64,000 bases of DNA from Edolisoma coerulescens (taxonomy: Eukaryota; Chordata; Aves; Passeriformes; Campephagidae): the NCBI GenBank assembly GCA_013397115.1, contig VWZW01001281.1, positions 558,250-622,249 on the forward strand, in the 5' to 3' direction. Shown one piece after another: positions 1 to 11,500 of this stretch (positions are counted from its first letter, which is position 1; each line of letters opens with the position of its first letter). Both the position numbers and the translations under genes were made by a program. Under the pieces are notes generated by a model. The model was not told the DNA's origin. It saw nothing but the letters and a program-made list of their open reading frames with translations, and ran no database searches.

Positions 1-2949
1 ACAGTAGCTTTTTTGATCTTGTAAAGTATTCTAGATTCAGCTGACGATGCTGAAATTCTCCTGTTTGTATCCCAGCAATCAGTATTTAACTAATTTTATG
101 CATATCTGAGTCAGTAGGTGATGGTATTAAAATGGAGGGAAATGTTGTAGACCTGTGATAATACTGGATAGCCAGTGTCTTTCCTGGATACTTCTTGAGA
201 CTTGGAAGCTTTAAGATTACTTTAAATATACGTTATCATTTAGATGCTAGTGTTAATAATGAGCTACCAGTATGTACAAGTACTTTGTAACTGAGTACTC
301 GTAATTTCTCTGCACTGGTATCTGCAGATACCAATTCATGTATTCATGTGAATCACCTCAGAACTGAGAAAAACCAGTTCACTTATGGCCCTAAAAGAGT
401 AAGGCAAAAGTCCAAAACATAGGAATACTATGGAAAAAAATTACATTATCGTTTTATTTACTATGAAGATTGTAGGTTCATCTTTGTCAACTCTTTTGTC
501 AACAGCAGTATTGCTTTTGTCTCAGTGTTCTTTTAATAATCATTGTCATGGAAATACTATTCTGTTACTCAGAACTATTTATTACATATAATGTGAAAGA
601 GTGGTGAGCACCCTGAAGGTTACATCCTTGGTAAGAGAGGAATCTCTGCTCGGCAGTGCAGTTTTTGAGGTGAATCAAGAAGAAGTTGAGCAATGCAAGA
701 ATTCTAGTGGCTTAAAGAGGAATTTTCTATTGCATAATATTTTAAAAAGGAGTGGAAGAGGGTGCACTAATTCCAGCAGTCCTTGGAATCATTAGAGTTA
801 GCTTCACTGTTTCAAACAATATAGTACTAAGAAGCAAAAACTTCTTTACTTTCCTCTAAATGTGCTTGAGACGGGCAGTCTTTGACAATGTGAAAGAACT
901 GAAGTTATTATTACCTTGACAGGTCCTTCTGAAGGAAAGAGAAAAAACGTTTTGCACAATGCAGTGCAACATTCAGAGTTGTTGAAGGATTCAGAATTTA
1001 ACAGGAGTAAGAGTGGATAAGGGAAATGCAGTCCAGTAGGTAGGTCTGGCCATGAGAAGACTGACTTTAGACTTGCAGCTTGGAAGAATGCCTAACTTAT
1101 TTAGCCAAGCAAAGCTCTTTGACAGTAATATCTGTGTTACTGATCAAAACAGGAGAGAAAAAGGTGAAGTTGTCTTAGCACTATTAAAAGCATAAAACAC
1201 CATTTACCAAATGATGATATTGCTGAATCAAATTTGAAAACATCAGCCACTGAACCCTTAAACCCAATATAATATTGATTCATTTATAGATTATGGCTCT
1301 CTTGCACTCTTCTAGTTCTTTTCCTAGTGCTTTTCACACAGGTGGGAATATCTCTTCCTTGATAAAAAAGGAAGCATTATTGTTATTATTTGCCTTAGAC
1401 CAAAGAACTGTTTAGGCAAACAAGATTGAATGGAAGGGAGCACAAAATGTGCATGGATAAAATCATCTGTATTGATAAAGGATCTTGCAATATGAAAAAA
1501 AATTATCAGATAGGGGTTAGAATGAGGCACAAGCTGGTTTTGTAAGTGGGTCCCTTTGTAACGGAATTTCTAAATTAAGAAGGATCAGAAAATGTAAGAT
1601 GAAGTTTTTGGGGAGATCATTGGTTTTAGGCTTTTGAAGAACTGTTTGAGAAGGAGAATTTGCAGAATAAAACAGATTTGATGAAACTCTGCAAAATGTA
1701 GTGGTAAGACAGTGCAAACTTCTGTTAAGAATCCAAGCACAGAAGCCCAGATTGTTTCTGTGCAGGAAGACACAGACTATGTAGCTCAGCTCCAGTTTGT
1801 TTGACAGAATCCGATGAATTTGGTTCTGTCACTTGCTCTGTGGCTGTAAAATGTATAATTGCATTATCTAGTGAAGGTGTTGTCTTTTCATGCCATGTGA
1901 GATGATTTCCTTTGACTTTTAATTGAATAAATGAACTGACTGGAATTTGCTATTCTGGTTTCCAGTGTGTGTCTAAATCATGTCCACATCCACTGTTGGT
2001 AGAATTTCTCAAGCAAGCAGATTTTTTGTTGGTTTGTTTAAAGAACTTTAGCTTTTGGTGGAGATGGGACTGTCCTTGTTTCCCATGTGTGTTTTACCTT
2101 CTTGTGTGGTAAACTCATGCTCTTAGCTCAGGTATGAAAGAGCAATGCTGCCTGCTAAGTGTTAAATCACAGCAATGCAGATTGCATTTAGGACTTGAGA
2201 AGCAAAAGCAGTCTAAGTTTAAGGGCAGGAGAGGACACTTTGAAATGGAATTACAAGACAGAAAGTTTGACAAACTAAAGTTGGAAAAATAGACTGTGAA
2301 GATGGTGAAAAATAACTGTTGGAGGAGTGGAGAAGGTAGGAATTATTATATGATTTTTTAAGTAATTTTACAATGCATTTGGGGGTCACATTAAAACTTA
2401 AATAACTCAAAATTGCTTCAAAACTTGAACTAAACAAATGTGGAAGGGTAAAATGTTAAGGGGAAGGAGGATAAAGTAAGAAAAATTACTGAGACTGGGT
2501 TCTCTTCAAAATAATTTTTGAAGGTAAGAATATGGATGTATGATCACTGCAAATGTTGCCTACCTGAATGAATACTTGTGGAGGGACTTCTGCACAAAGA
2601 CCAGCAACGTAGCTACTTTGTGTTCTTGCTACCACTGTGAGACTGTTGGGAAAAGAAGGAATTGCAAAACAAAAAATATATACAATTGTGCAAAGATGTT
2701 GCTTTAGCCTATTGTGCCCCTATACTATGTGTGGCATAAAGGAAGAACTTAATTAGGAGTGATGATACCACAGCACAAACCGTACCCTAAATCGTAATTC
2801 TTAGATGGCATTGCTTGGTGTGATTTAGATTGGCCACTAACTCAGGCAGTTGGTGATTAACTGGATGTTTGGAAACAGCCCATTTCACAAATGAAGTTGT
2901 TCTATCATAATGGTGAAGAAAAAAATAAATTTGAAAGAAGGGAGATTTC
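1..2949. other. Non-coding stretch, probably intron
   Basis: All six frames are broken by frequent stops, and the longest open stretch is about 72 codons with no recognisable protein pattern. Composition is AT-rich. If the exons at 4720 and 5281 are real, this lies upstream of them on the same strand and would be intron. A candidate acceptor near 1318 followed by a donor near 1333 would enclose only 14 bases; I treat that as chance. I found no earlier exon of the gene here. Confidence 0.5.
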
Positions 2950-3229
2950 AACACTTCTGCATGAAGTAACTTCTCATCCACCACCATTCCCAAGTCCTTC
3001 CCCTCAGGGCTGCTCTCAGTCACTTCCCTGACCAGCCTGTGTTTCTGTTTATGATTGCCCTGACCCAGGTGCAGGACCTTGTGCTTGGTCTTGTTGAACT
3101 TCATGAAGTTCACAGAGCCACCTCTCAAGCCCGCCAAGGTCCCTCTGGAGGGCATCCCTTTGCCTCCAGCGTGTCACCGCACCGCACAGCTTGGTGTCAT
3201 TGGCAAACTCGCCGAGGGTGCCTTGATCC
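2950..3229 (-). mobile_element. CR1 LINE relic, part 1 (end of the RT region)
   Basis: Read on the minus strand, this piece encodes a decayed version of the region after the CR1 reverse transcriptase core. Patterns such as N-F-M-K-F-N-K, H-K-V-L-H-L-G and E-S-S-P-E-G-K-D-L-G match the avian CR1 ORF2 family as I know it. Similarity stops near 2955, just after a D-E-K-L motif. The last part of the CR1 protein and its 3' tail are therefore missing on this side. It continues as the piece at 3654-4330, from which a solo LTR insertion separates it. The frame has drifted and no product is expected. Confidence 0.88.
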
Positions 3230-3653
3230 TGTTAGCGTAGAAACACATAATCACAGAATGATTATATGCAGGTGCTTTTATTGCAGAGCTCCGGGAATCG
3301 GGGTACAAACCCAAATCTGATTCCGACGTGAGTTCGGAGTGAACACATTTTATACTCTATCTAATAGAATCACATGTCAATCATTAACGACCCGTTGTAT
3401 TGTGAGCAGTCGGGCATGAATTTCAGTTTCATTGTAATCATTCAAGCATACACTGCAAGCCCCTACAAGTCTTCCTCTCACAATCATCCTCATGGTTCTT
3501 AAATAACCGTTGCATACCTTTAACACAGTGTAACGGTACTACCTATAGGCACACACACACAGGTACAAAGTCACAAGATTTAACAGAAACAATGCTTATT
3601 CAGAGCCTATCTAACCTACTACATTTCTAAAACATTTTAACCCTATGCTAACA
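3230..3653 (-). mobile_element. Solo LTR of an endogenous retrovirus, nested in CR1
   Basis: The 424-bp block begins TGTTAGCGTAG and ends CTATGCTAACA on the plus strand, so its ends are near-perfect inverted repeats with TG...CA termini. It is flanked by ATCC at 3226-3229 and again at 3654-3657. Removing the block and one ATCC restores the CR1 sequence across the junction. On the minus strand there is a TATA-like box (complement of 3348-3354) and an AATAAA (complement of 3277-3282), about 66 bases further on in the transcription direction, so the LTR reads leftward. A 4-bp duplication is usual for gammaretrovirus-like (class I) insertions. No retroviral genes flank it, so it is a solo LTR left by recombination. 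A short CA run (about 3549-3562) lies inside. Confidence 0.9.
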
Positions 3654-4330
3654 ATCCCACTGCCCACGTTACCAAAAAGATGTTAAACAGCGCTGGTCCC
3701 GATATGGACTCCTGAGGAATGATGCTTGTCACTGGTCTTTGCTTGGACTTCGAGCCACTGATGAGCCATCTCTTTGAGTGTGACCATCCAGTCAATCTTT
3801 TATCCACTGAGTGGTCCACCCATCAAATCCATGTCTCCTCAGTTTAGAGACAAGGATGTCACGTGAGACAGCATCAAATGCTTTGCGCAAGTCCAAGTAG
3901 GGGACGTCAGCTGCTCTTCCTTCATCCACCAACATTATAATCCTGTCATAGACAGCCACTAAATTTGTCAGGCTCAATTTGCCCACAGTGAAATCATGTT
4001 GATGGTCACCAACCTACTCCTTATTTTCCATACACCTTAGCACAGTTTCCAGGAGAAATCTATTCCTTCATCTTGCTGAGCACTGAAGTGTGACTGACCT
4101 GTAGTTCCCCAGGTCATCTTTACTTCCATTTTTAGAAGTGGGGGTCTTATTTCCCCTTTCCTAGCCAGTGGGAATTTCACTGGCCTGCCATTACTTCTGA
4201 AATAGGATGAATAGTGGCTTAGTCACTTCCTGTGAGAGTGTCTTCAGAACCTGCAAATGTATCTCATCAGGTCCCATGGACTTGTTCACCTCCAGATTCC
4301 TTAGATGGTCTTGAACCTCATCTCCTGCAG
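3654..4330 (-). mobile_element. CR1 LINE relic, part 2 (RT core)
   Basis: The minus strand over about 3986-3792 still reads as the palm of the CR1 reverse transcriptase: S-L-T-N-L-V-A-V-Y-D, then Y-L-D-L-R-K-A-F-D-A-V (motif A with its catalytic Asp), then H-G-F-D-G-W-T-T-Q-W-I. Beyond it the nucleotide sequence keeps following the avian CR1 ORF2 pattern up to about 4330, but with stops and frameshifts. The element is cut off at its 5' side there, where an LTR-like fragment begins. It is a fossil: no endonuclease domain and no 3' tail remain in the window. Confidence 0.9.
3792..3986 (-). pseudogene. Reverse transcriptase fragment of the CR1 relic
   Basis: This is the longest uninterrupted piece of the CR1 reading frame, about 64 codons. 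It contains the L-T-N-L-V motif, the Y-L-D-L-R-K-A-F-D motif and the G-F-D-G-W motif in the order seen in LINE reverse transcriptases. The full CR1 ORF2 protein has roughly 900-1000 residues, so this is under a tenth of it and cannot be functional. It ends in frame loss on both sides. Confidence 0.85.
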
Positions 4331-4545
4331 TGGCCAGTTTGGCTGGGGTAGAGCTAATTTTCTTTCCAGTAGCTGGTATGGGGCCATGTTTGGGGTTTGT
4401 GCTGAAAACAGTGTTGATAACTCAGGGATGATTTTATTCCTGCACAGCATCAGGATCTATTCTGCTTCTTGTGCTGCCCTTGGGGTGTGCACAGGAGATT
4501 GGGAGAGGGAACACAGCAGAGACAGGTGACCCTGACTGATACTCA
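4331..4545 (+). mobile_element. LTR-like repeat fragment
   Basis: The block starts near a GGCTGGGGTAGAGCTAATTT motif and runs through GTGCTGAAAACAGTGTTGAT. I recognise both from a common avian retroviral LTR family, from memory. It matches only in pieces: the middle part (about 4430-4460) looks deleted and the end after the GACCCTGACTGAT motif is missing. It directly abuts the 5' break of the CR1 relic. I see no target duplication, so the boundaries are approximate. Confidence 0.55.
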
Positions 4546-4719
4546 TCTTTTTTCCACCAGCCATTGATTGGATTGTAAGAAGGATTCTGAATGATAGTGA
4601 GTTAAGACACTACCTAAGGCAGAGTGTATTTTGGGATGACTGGTGGTTTTTGTATTAACCAAACTTGTTTGTCAGTGTTGAATCTTGACTTGTTTCCCCT
4701 GTAACTTTTCTTCTTTCAG

Positions 4720-4782
4720 AAAGAACATTTTGCTTTGCAGAGCCAGTACAGAGAGAAAGATGCTGGAAACTTGCAGCACATG
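4720..4782 (+). CDS. Penultimate coding exon of an unidentified gene
   Basis: A strong pyrimidine tract and acceptor (TTTTCTTCTTTCAG, ending 4719) precede 63 bases, followed by a GTAAAT donor at 4783. In the phase that joins cleanly to the next exon it encodes 21 residues, K-E-H-F-A-L-Q-S-Q-Y-R and so on to L-Q-H-M, rich in charged and polar residues. All three phases are open, so the reading phase rests on the junction with the exon at 5281, where both sides are phase 0. I do not recognise the protein, and the exons further upstream were not found. The intron to the next exon is 498 bp. Confidence 0.5.
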
Positions 4783-5280
4783 GTAAATAATAAGATGCCT
4801 TGAATTCCTGATTGAAGCTTTGATTTAATCTTATTCCATAAAATAAGCTTATAATGTTGTTTTTCATGAACAAAAAAAGATTTGTTCATCCTGGTCAATA
4901 ACTGTTGGATGTGTGGGTTAGGTGGAAAGTGGCAGTACCATTTTAATATCCTGTATTAGTTTTGCTGACTAATTTAAATACTTAAACACTCCAGCTTTCA
5001 TTTTTTGGTGAGTAACATAAAACAGAGGAGTGTTGACAGACATTTTCGTAGTTGGTGATTTGCTCTTTAGATTTATTGAGCTTTAAAGTCCAGCTTCCTT
5101 TGAAACAAACACTTGATGTTAACTTTATCTATTAGTTGAAATTTTGAGTTCCTATTTCTTTATTCGTAGGATTGTTTTGGAAATCATGCATCTTTGATTT
5201 TGCTTAAAGCTTTAACAAGAACAGGAATTGCAGGTTCTATACATGAACTATGAAACTTATTACTCCTTGTGTGTGTTTAG

Positions 5281-5457
5281 AAAGCTGTGAATGGAAGGCA
5301 ACTTACTTGTGAGGCTGAAGAGCCACAGGAACAAGAGGGTCTTCAGCCTATGTATCCTGTTTATCAGCAAACTTACTACAAAAATTGGAGCAACAGATAC
5401 CCACAAAACTCAGGACCTGGAAGAGTCTACATCAATCCAAGGGAGCATTATGTATGA
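5281..5457 (+). CDS. Terminal coding exon of an unidentified gene, with stop codon
   Basis: An acceptor preceded by a T/GT-rich tract (ending TTTAG at 5280) opens a 59-codon frame that closes at TGA, 5455-5457. The peptide runs from K-A-V-N-G-R-Q-L through an acidic E/Q stretch, then a Tyr/Gln/Asn-rich part (Y-P-V-Y-Q-Q-T-Y-Y-K-N-W), and ends R-V-Y-I-N-P-R-E-H-Y-V. The last four residues, E-H-Y-V, fit the E/A-x-Y-V form of PDZ ligand known from nectins, which bind afadin, and resemble the tails of neurexins and claudins. This suggests the cytoplasmic tail of a membrane or junction protein, but only as inference; I could not name the family. A different frame here also opens from an ATG at 5291 but lacks these features. 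Confidence 0.55.
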   Translation, partial: KAVNGRQLTCEAEEPQEQEGLQPMYPVYQQTYYKNWSNRYPQNSGPGRVYINPREHYV

Positions 5458-5836
5458 TTCTGTACCCAGATGTCTTTAACAAAGGTTTTATTACCTGTTG
5501 ACTGTAGGACCTTCATGTCTTGTTGGCTTTCATCTCTAAAATAATTGGGGTTTTTTTCCATGTGTGAAGAAATTGTATGAAGAATTTTATATAGGTAAAC
5601 CATATGGAATTTGAGACTTAACTTGCCTCTAGTCTTTGGTATGTCTGTGTTCTTGTAGTAATATCGACCTGCCAGAAGAGGAGAGCCACTTAGCTTTATT
5701 AACCTTCACAGTCATAAGATGTATAACCTATATTAATTGGTTGGCACATGCCAAAATGTAGTTAAGCTTCTTCACTGGCTGTCTCTGAGAGCATTCTCTC
5801 TGGATGTTTTACAATAACCTTACCTGTGTAAAAGTG

Positions 5837-5842
5837 AATAAA
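5837..5842 (+). terminator. Candidate polyadenylation signal 1
   Basis: AATAAA lies 380 bases after the stop codon at 5457. The downstream region is only weakly GT-rich, so it may be a proximal or unused site. Confidence 0.3.
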
Positions 5843-6296
5843 TATGAGCAAGACAACTGAATCCCTTGTGACATTAGCAGTCTCAGGCTGAGGCATTCTT
5901 TTACGTCTTGGAAAACTTGGGATAATTATGATTTTGACTGGCCTTAGCTATTGATTTCTCAACTAGCTCTACCTCTCTGTCAAATGAACAACTAGACTAC
6001 CTCTCAAATACTGACTGGCTGTTCCATAAACTACGCTGTTTGTCTTTCCGCCTTGTTAAAAGTGAAGCAATTGCCTCTATATCAAAAGCTTTTTATTGTC
6101 TATTGATTCTGCCTGTTGCTGGGTTTGGTTTTACAGTTAGGTCTATATGAAACTTAGTTGAAGGAGGTAGATGACTAGGCAGACAGAACTTTCTGCAAGG
6201 GTCTTGTGAAGCTACATCTTACCCTTAAACTGCAATTTAGCTGTTTTCCCAAGTATGATTCCTATTTTAAGTGCTGCAGAGTTTATTTTCCTTGGT

Positions 6297-6302
6297 AATA
6301 AA
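6297..6302 (+). terminator. Candidate polyadenylation signal 2
   Basis: AATAAA is followed within about 15 bases by a T-rich element (TTCCTTGTTTTTTTCTC), a good downstream U/GU-rich context. A transcript ending here would have a 3' UTR of about 0.85 kb. Confidence 0.4.
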
Positions 6303-8249
6303 TACATTCCTTGTTTTTTTCTCAGTTTGCAACAAAACTGCCTGTGATGTGTTCTTATGTCTTAGCAAGAAAAGAAAAGCTTCAGTCAACTTCAAATTCT
6401 TGTCAGCACTGTCCTTTAATCTCAACCACTAGTGTGAAGTAACTGGAGAATGTCCTGATACTACCCCCATGAATCTTTATGTGTCTGTGGTAATGGTTAA
6501 AAAATGTGCTCAGGATCTTTCTAGAAAAATAAGTTTTCCTGTGGAATAAAAAGTAAATATTTAGCAAGTAAAAAATATGTATATAATGTGTTAGTGCTGA
6601 AATGAGCACACAGGACAATCTTAAAATATTTTAAGACAGCATAAAAATGAGTTGTGTCTAAAATTAGCTGGAGAAACTTAACAGACTTGTGTATTCTCCG
6701 AGTACGTATGCGCGTAAGTACAGAATGATGATTTTCAGTCAGCTGACCTGAAGTACAAAATGTTAAGAATGGCTGTGTCATGCTGAACTAGCTGTTGTAC
6801 AGAACTGAACATTACTTCTGGGACATTAGTGTGTTCCTCTGCAGATGTTTGGATTTTTTTAGAGGTAAGAGTCAAGCTGTAGAAGCAGCAGAATTGAAAG
6901 CTAGCATAGGTAAGCGTGCTGCAGGCAGGAGGCCATTGTTAAACCTGTATTCAACCTGCATTCATCTCCATCACAGGACAAGTTAATGAGATCCCTGTCC
7001 ACAATAGGGCCAGGTGAACTAAATGCTTCTAGCTTGTTACAGGTAGCAGCTAGAAGATTATGGCTTGGGTGCCTGTGTTCTGGACACTGTAGAAGTAGGT
7101 ATTAGCTGTTCTCTTGCTAAGCAGCTTTCTGTTAAATGATGTGGTTGAAGTTGACAACTGAAGGAATGGCAAAGAAAAAGGTTGGAGAGAACCTGTTTCT
7201 TGGGAGCTGTCTTTGAAGCACTGTTACCTTGCTTTTCTCTAAGGAACTGGGCACATTCCTGTAAATTGAGCAACTGTTTTCAATTTTAAAGTTTCCTGCT
7301 GTATTTGAGCATCAAGAAGGGCTTGTGTCCCCCAAAAGTGTTTTTCCATAATGATAGTTAAGTGGCTACCTCTTTACCTGAGCATTGCCTCACCTATCCT
7401 TACATTACTGCAGCTCCAGAAAGCATCAGCTGTCAGAACATTGAAAGAAAACAGTGTCTTGGCCAAACGAATGACAGAACCTTGAGATGAACTATACTGC
7501 TTAAGATAATTTGATCAATATTACTGAGCAAAACTTGATACCAAAAATACTTGAATATATGTTATAGAGTGGTTCAAAACTGTTGCTGTGGCAGTGCTTC
7601 TTCTGCTTTCACTAGTACAATGTGGTATTGAGCAGGTGATCATTTCAGTCCCTTTTATGTTGGCAGATGATGCAAAACACAATTATTTTGAGTTCAGACC
7701 CCTTCTACTGCTTTTTATTCTTATTTGCAGATACATTTTTTTTTTAAGAGTTAATACTTTGGGGGGAGGAAGGAGGAAGGAAGAATGCTATCAAAAAAGC
7801 TATAATTGGTTTTTTAATTTGTAAAAATAGCTTAAAAAAGAAAAATGTAATTCAACTTTGTTGTCCAAGTTACATATCAACAAACTACAGAAAGCTTAAT
7901 TTGCAAACTACCCATCAGGATATAGTTTGCCCTAAAGTCATTAGGGAAATACATTATCACCTACAGGTTTATTACGTGTGAGAAACAGTTTCTTTGTAAT
8001 CTGTTCAGGGACATTTACTGTATTAGGTTTTTGAAATGTTGCTTTTAGTTTTAAGTGTGGCTGGATCTTGGGGGAGGGGATTTTGCGTAGAATGCTCAGA
8101 AGAGAATAGAAAAAATGTCTACTGATTAGGATTTCTCACCGAAAGGATTGTACATATAGAAGTAAGTTTGATCTGCTTTTTAAAGATGTAGAAAATGTCA
8201 TTTTTTATTTTTGTACATTTTCAAATGCTTGTATTTGTATTTTGATTGG

Positions 8250-8255
8250 AATAAA
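8250..8255 (+). terminator. Candidate polyadenylation signal 3 (distal)
   Basis: AATAAA is followed by an AT-rich gap and then TTTTCTTCTGTTGTTT at 8273 onward, a U/GU-rich downstream element. It is preceded by T-rich, UGUA-containing sequence (TTTGTACATTTTC near 8211), as is typical upstream of a main cleavage site. This is my choice for the gene end. Confidence 0.4.
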
Positions 8256-8470
8256 AACATTCAAAATATAAAATTTTCTTCTGTTGTTTAGATTTAAGAT
8301 TGCTTAAGGTATGGAAAAATGCATCCACTTTTTGGGTAATTTATTTCTTCTGTAGTTGTATATGCAGAGCATGTGTTTTTCCTCACAGTACCACTTTGGA
8401 ATATTGTGGTGTTGCATGCTGAAATCCTTTCAACATTCATCTTACATAACAGGAAGCATATAGTCCTGTG

Positions 8471-8538
8471 TGAAAATCCAGCACTTGGCTGAACTGAACA
8501 CCCAGAATCACTTGGGTGAAAATCTAGCACTTGGGTGA
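8471..8538 (+). repeat. Short direct duplication, 22-bp copies 46 bp apart
   Basis: TGAAAATCCAGCACTTGGCT followed by GA, at 8471-8492, recurs with two changes at 8517-8538. This looks like a local duplication. Confidence 0.7.
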
Positions 8539-11500
8539 GGGAGGTGGGGAAGGAGGGGAAGATTAGTAATTCACATTTCTAGCACTGATAAATGTAAATT
8601 GTCCTCTGCCCAAGTATCTCTAAATTCTACAAGGTAGTCTAATCATAAAAAGCATAAGATTTAATGTTTGGAGTATGTCCAAAATCATCGTGGATACAAT
8701 AAATGAAAACTAAGAAATTGTACTACTAAAAGAAAGGAAACACTTACCAAGATATTATTAAAGGACTACCACTGTTCAGTCACAAATGATCTAATGTATT
8801 GTGTATCCAGCTCAAGGAAAGCCCAGTAAAAAGGTGTGATAATTCATGAAGAGTGGAGGGAAGGTTTTCACCTTCAGAGTTTTGTTAACTTTGCCTTCTT
8901 TCTGGCAATGTTACTGCTCTTTCCTCCTCTGAGAGACACAAGTTCAGGTGATATGTTGTTATATAGGTGATTAAAATGTATTACAGTAACTTTTTGATAC
9001 CACAGACCTGAAACTACTGTATCTGAACCACTGTGTTGTGTGAAGGGTGAGTGAGTGCTGGACCAACAAGTAGTCGCAGAGCAAACGAAATTGTTTTGAC
9101 AACTTGGGTCACTTCAGAGGTTGCTGACAAGGACAGGTAAAGCTCCAGGTGAAAAAAAAATGTCTTTGGTAGTTAGCTGCTTGATTGCCCTGTGGGAGGT
9201 GGCCTGGGGTTTTTTGTCCACCTGTGGCACATGTCCAGAGTATTGGGAGACTGGGTCTGCCTTTCTGACAGAAGGTAAAGATGTGTTTCTGCATTTATTG
9301 AAAGGTATGGCATTCTTCTTGGCACATAGCTTTATACCTTTAGCTGAATTACATTGAATGAAAATGCACAAAAAATACATTGTGAATCTTAACAGTAATT
9401 ATTCAAACAATGTGAGAAACCCAAGTAGGATTTGTTAGGCATTTTAATCTGCACTGACAACCCCTCAGTGGAATTTTTTCCATACTTGTTTTGTGATATT
9501 ACTTGAGTTGTTTTTATGCTATACATAAATCTAGATCCTTCAATTATCAATAGAAAATAAATTGTATTTAAAAGCGTAGAAGTCAAACTGTGACTCCTCT
9601 ACCCTTTGTGGGACTAGTAATCAAGACTGTCAATCAGAATTTACCTCACTATTTTGAGACCAAGTTGGAAATCAAGTAGACTCCAGGTTCCTCATCAACT
9701 GAGATAAATCTGAATTTCTGTGCAGGGCCACACAAAGAATGCGTAGAGTATGCTAATTATATTAAAATGTCATTTCAATGTGACTGAGCTTAGCCACAGA
9801 TTTATTCCATTTTGAAATATACTAGGTTAAATTAGACTTATTATCTAACAGAGATTTACAGGAAATAACTTCTCTAATACTGATCATCAGAGGAAGAAGT
9901 TTAAGATATGCTATAAAAGAGTCTACTGTCTTTTTTTTTTTTTNTGGTGCTGGTCCCAATGTTAGATTTTATTTGTTTATTCCTATCTTGGATCTCTGAA
10001 TTATTACTTCTAATGGTGTTGCTGCATTAGATCCTGTTCCTAGGAAGGTGTGCCTGCAGGTTCAGTTTCCCTGACTGTTCATCTTGCCTGTCCTATTAAG
10101 AAGTGTTATAGTCCTCTGTATGATTCCAGATACTCAGTGCTTGAACAGCTCCATTCCTTAACAGCAAAATATTTTGGGCCAATTTTGTATACCCAGTTCA
10201 GCTCATAACAAACTCCAGAAAATGGCACTTCCCCTGCTGATGTATGGCTGTATGCAGTAGGAGGTTGTGTGCAGTGCAGCAGCGTGCCCTCAACAGATGC
10301 TTCAGCCCTTTGAGCTCGTCAGGGGAGAGGCAGACACCTGTCCACGTGTGGTCTCTACTGTCACCATAGTGTTTTGTACTCATAAGAAAAAGAATTCAGA
10401 GATACACATAACTTTTCTGAACTGCCAACATAATTTGGGAATAATTGCTTTCAGGTACTATCTGTGGCGAAAGCTTAATTCCTTGTCAAGTATGGTAGAT
10501 AAAACATAGAGCATTTGGATTTCTGTCTTATGTTTGACTAACCTGGCTCTTTTAAGACCAGACTTCAGACACTGATATGACTGCTCCTATTAAGCATAAA
10601 AACTGAAGGAGCCTGACTTTAATCCCACAACTAACAAAGTTCTTTTCTTCCTTGGCATGAATTGAGAGGTAAGAGAGAAATGGCTATGGGCAAATAAAAT
10701 GTCTTTGTATTTATTAGCTTTAAAATTCAGATCGATGGATAGCATCAAATGTAGATTGGTTTATCCAGCTAGGCTAAGCAAATGGACAAAAGGCTTAAGG
10801 TGGCCAGAGGAGGGAACACGCTGTTTCAGAGTACAGTGCTTTGTTGGTAATGCTTGTGACATCTTAGTGTGTTGCTTACTTTCATCTGGATGGATTTCCT
10901 TTGGCCATAAATACACCTAATGGCCCTGCATTAGTAGCAAAAAAACCCAAATGTTGGGCAAGGCAAAACATCTCACCTGTTTGGATGTGTTTTGTGTTGG
11001 CTCTTCAAGAAGTTTTAAAATTACCTGCTAAAAGATTGGTTCTTTAAAGTCCCACTACTTTTAACTAAAAAGTCAAGCCATCTGCTTTACACTTCCCCCT
11101 ACCCTGAATTCTTCTTGGGTGGACTTCACACCTTGACTCATATGGCACAGATGTATCTACTGCATATAACAAAATTGAGTGGTCTCTAATTTTCTAGATT
11201 GGTGCGGCCATTACCAAGGTTTGTGTGGACAGAAATATGGTTTTCCAGAATCTCTCACTGCGGGATTGTTACTTGATCAGCCAGGAAAGCCCCTGGTGTC
11301 CTCTGACTTTGTACACTCAATGGTATAAATCAGAGCTTGCAAGTTCTCCTTCTTGCCTCTGTTGTTTCAAAGGGAGCTTTTCACAGTGTGTTTCATTCAG
11401 TTCCAGTGAGGATTAGTAATGAAAGTATTTCACATTGAAAAGTTGTCAGGCATCTTAAAAATGCCTACTTGTTTCTGTTAATTCAGCAGGTTGTCTCTCT

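Larger units (their letters stand above)
5458..8275 (+). other. Probable 3' untranslated region
   Basis: From the stop codon at 5457 to the AATAAA near 8250 the sequence is AT-rich, stop-rich and free of recognisable repeats, as in long avian 3' UTRs. Three candidate polyadenylation signals subdivide it, at 5837, 6297 and 8250. Acceptor- and donor-like sites around 6855 and 6875 enclose only 20 bases and are more likely chance than an exon. The extent is inferred from the signals alone. Confidence 0.4.

Noticed and set aside
6841..6880. Strong acceptor and donor enclosing about 20 bases
   Set aside because: Too short, and it lies inside the presumed 3' UTR. Similar 14-base pairs occur near 1320 and 4562, so such pairs arise by chance.
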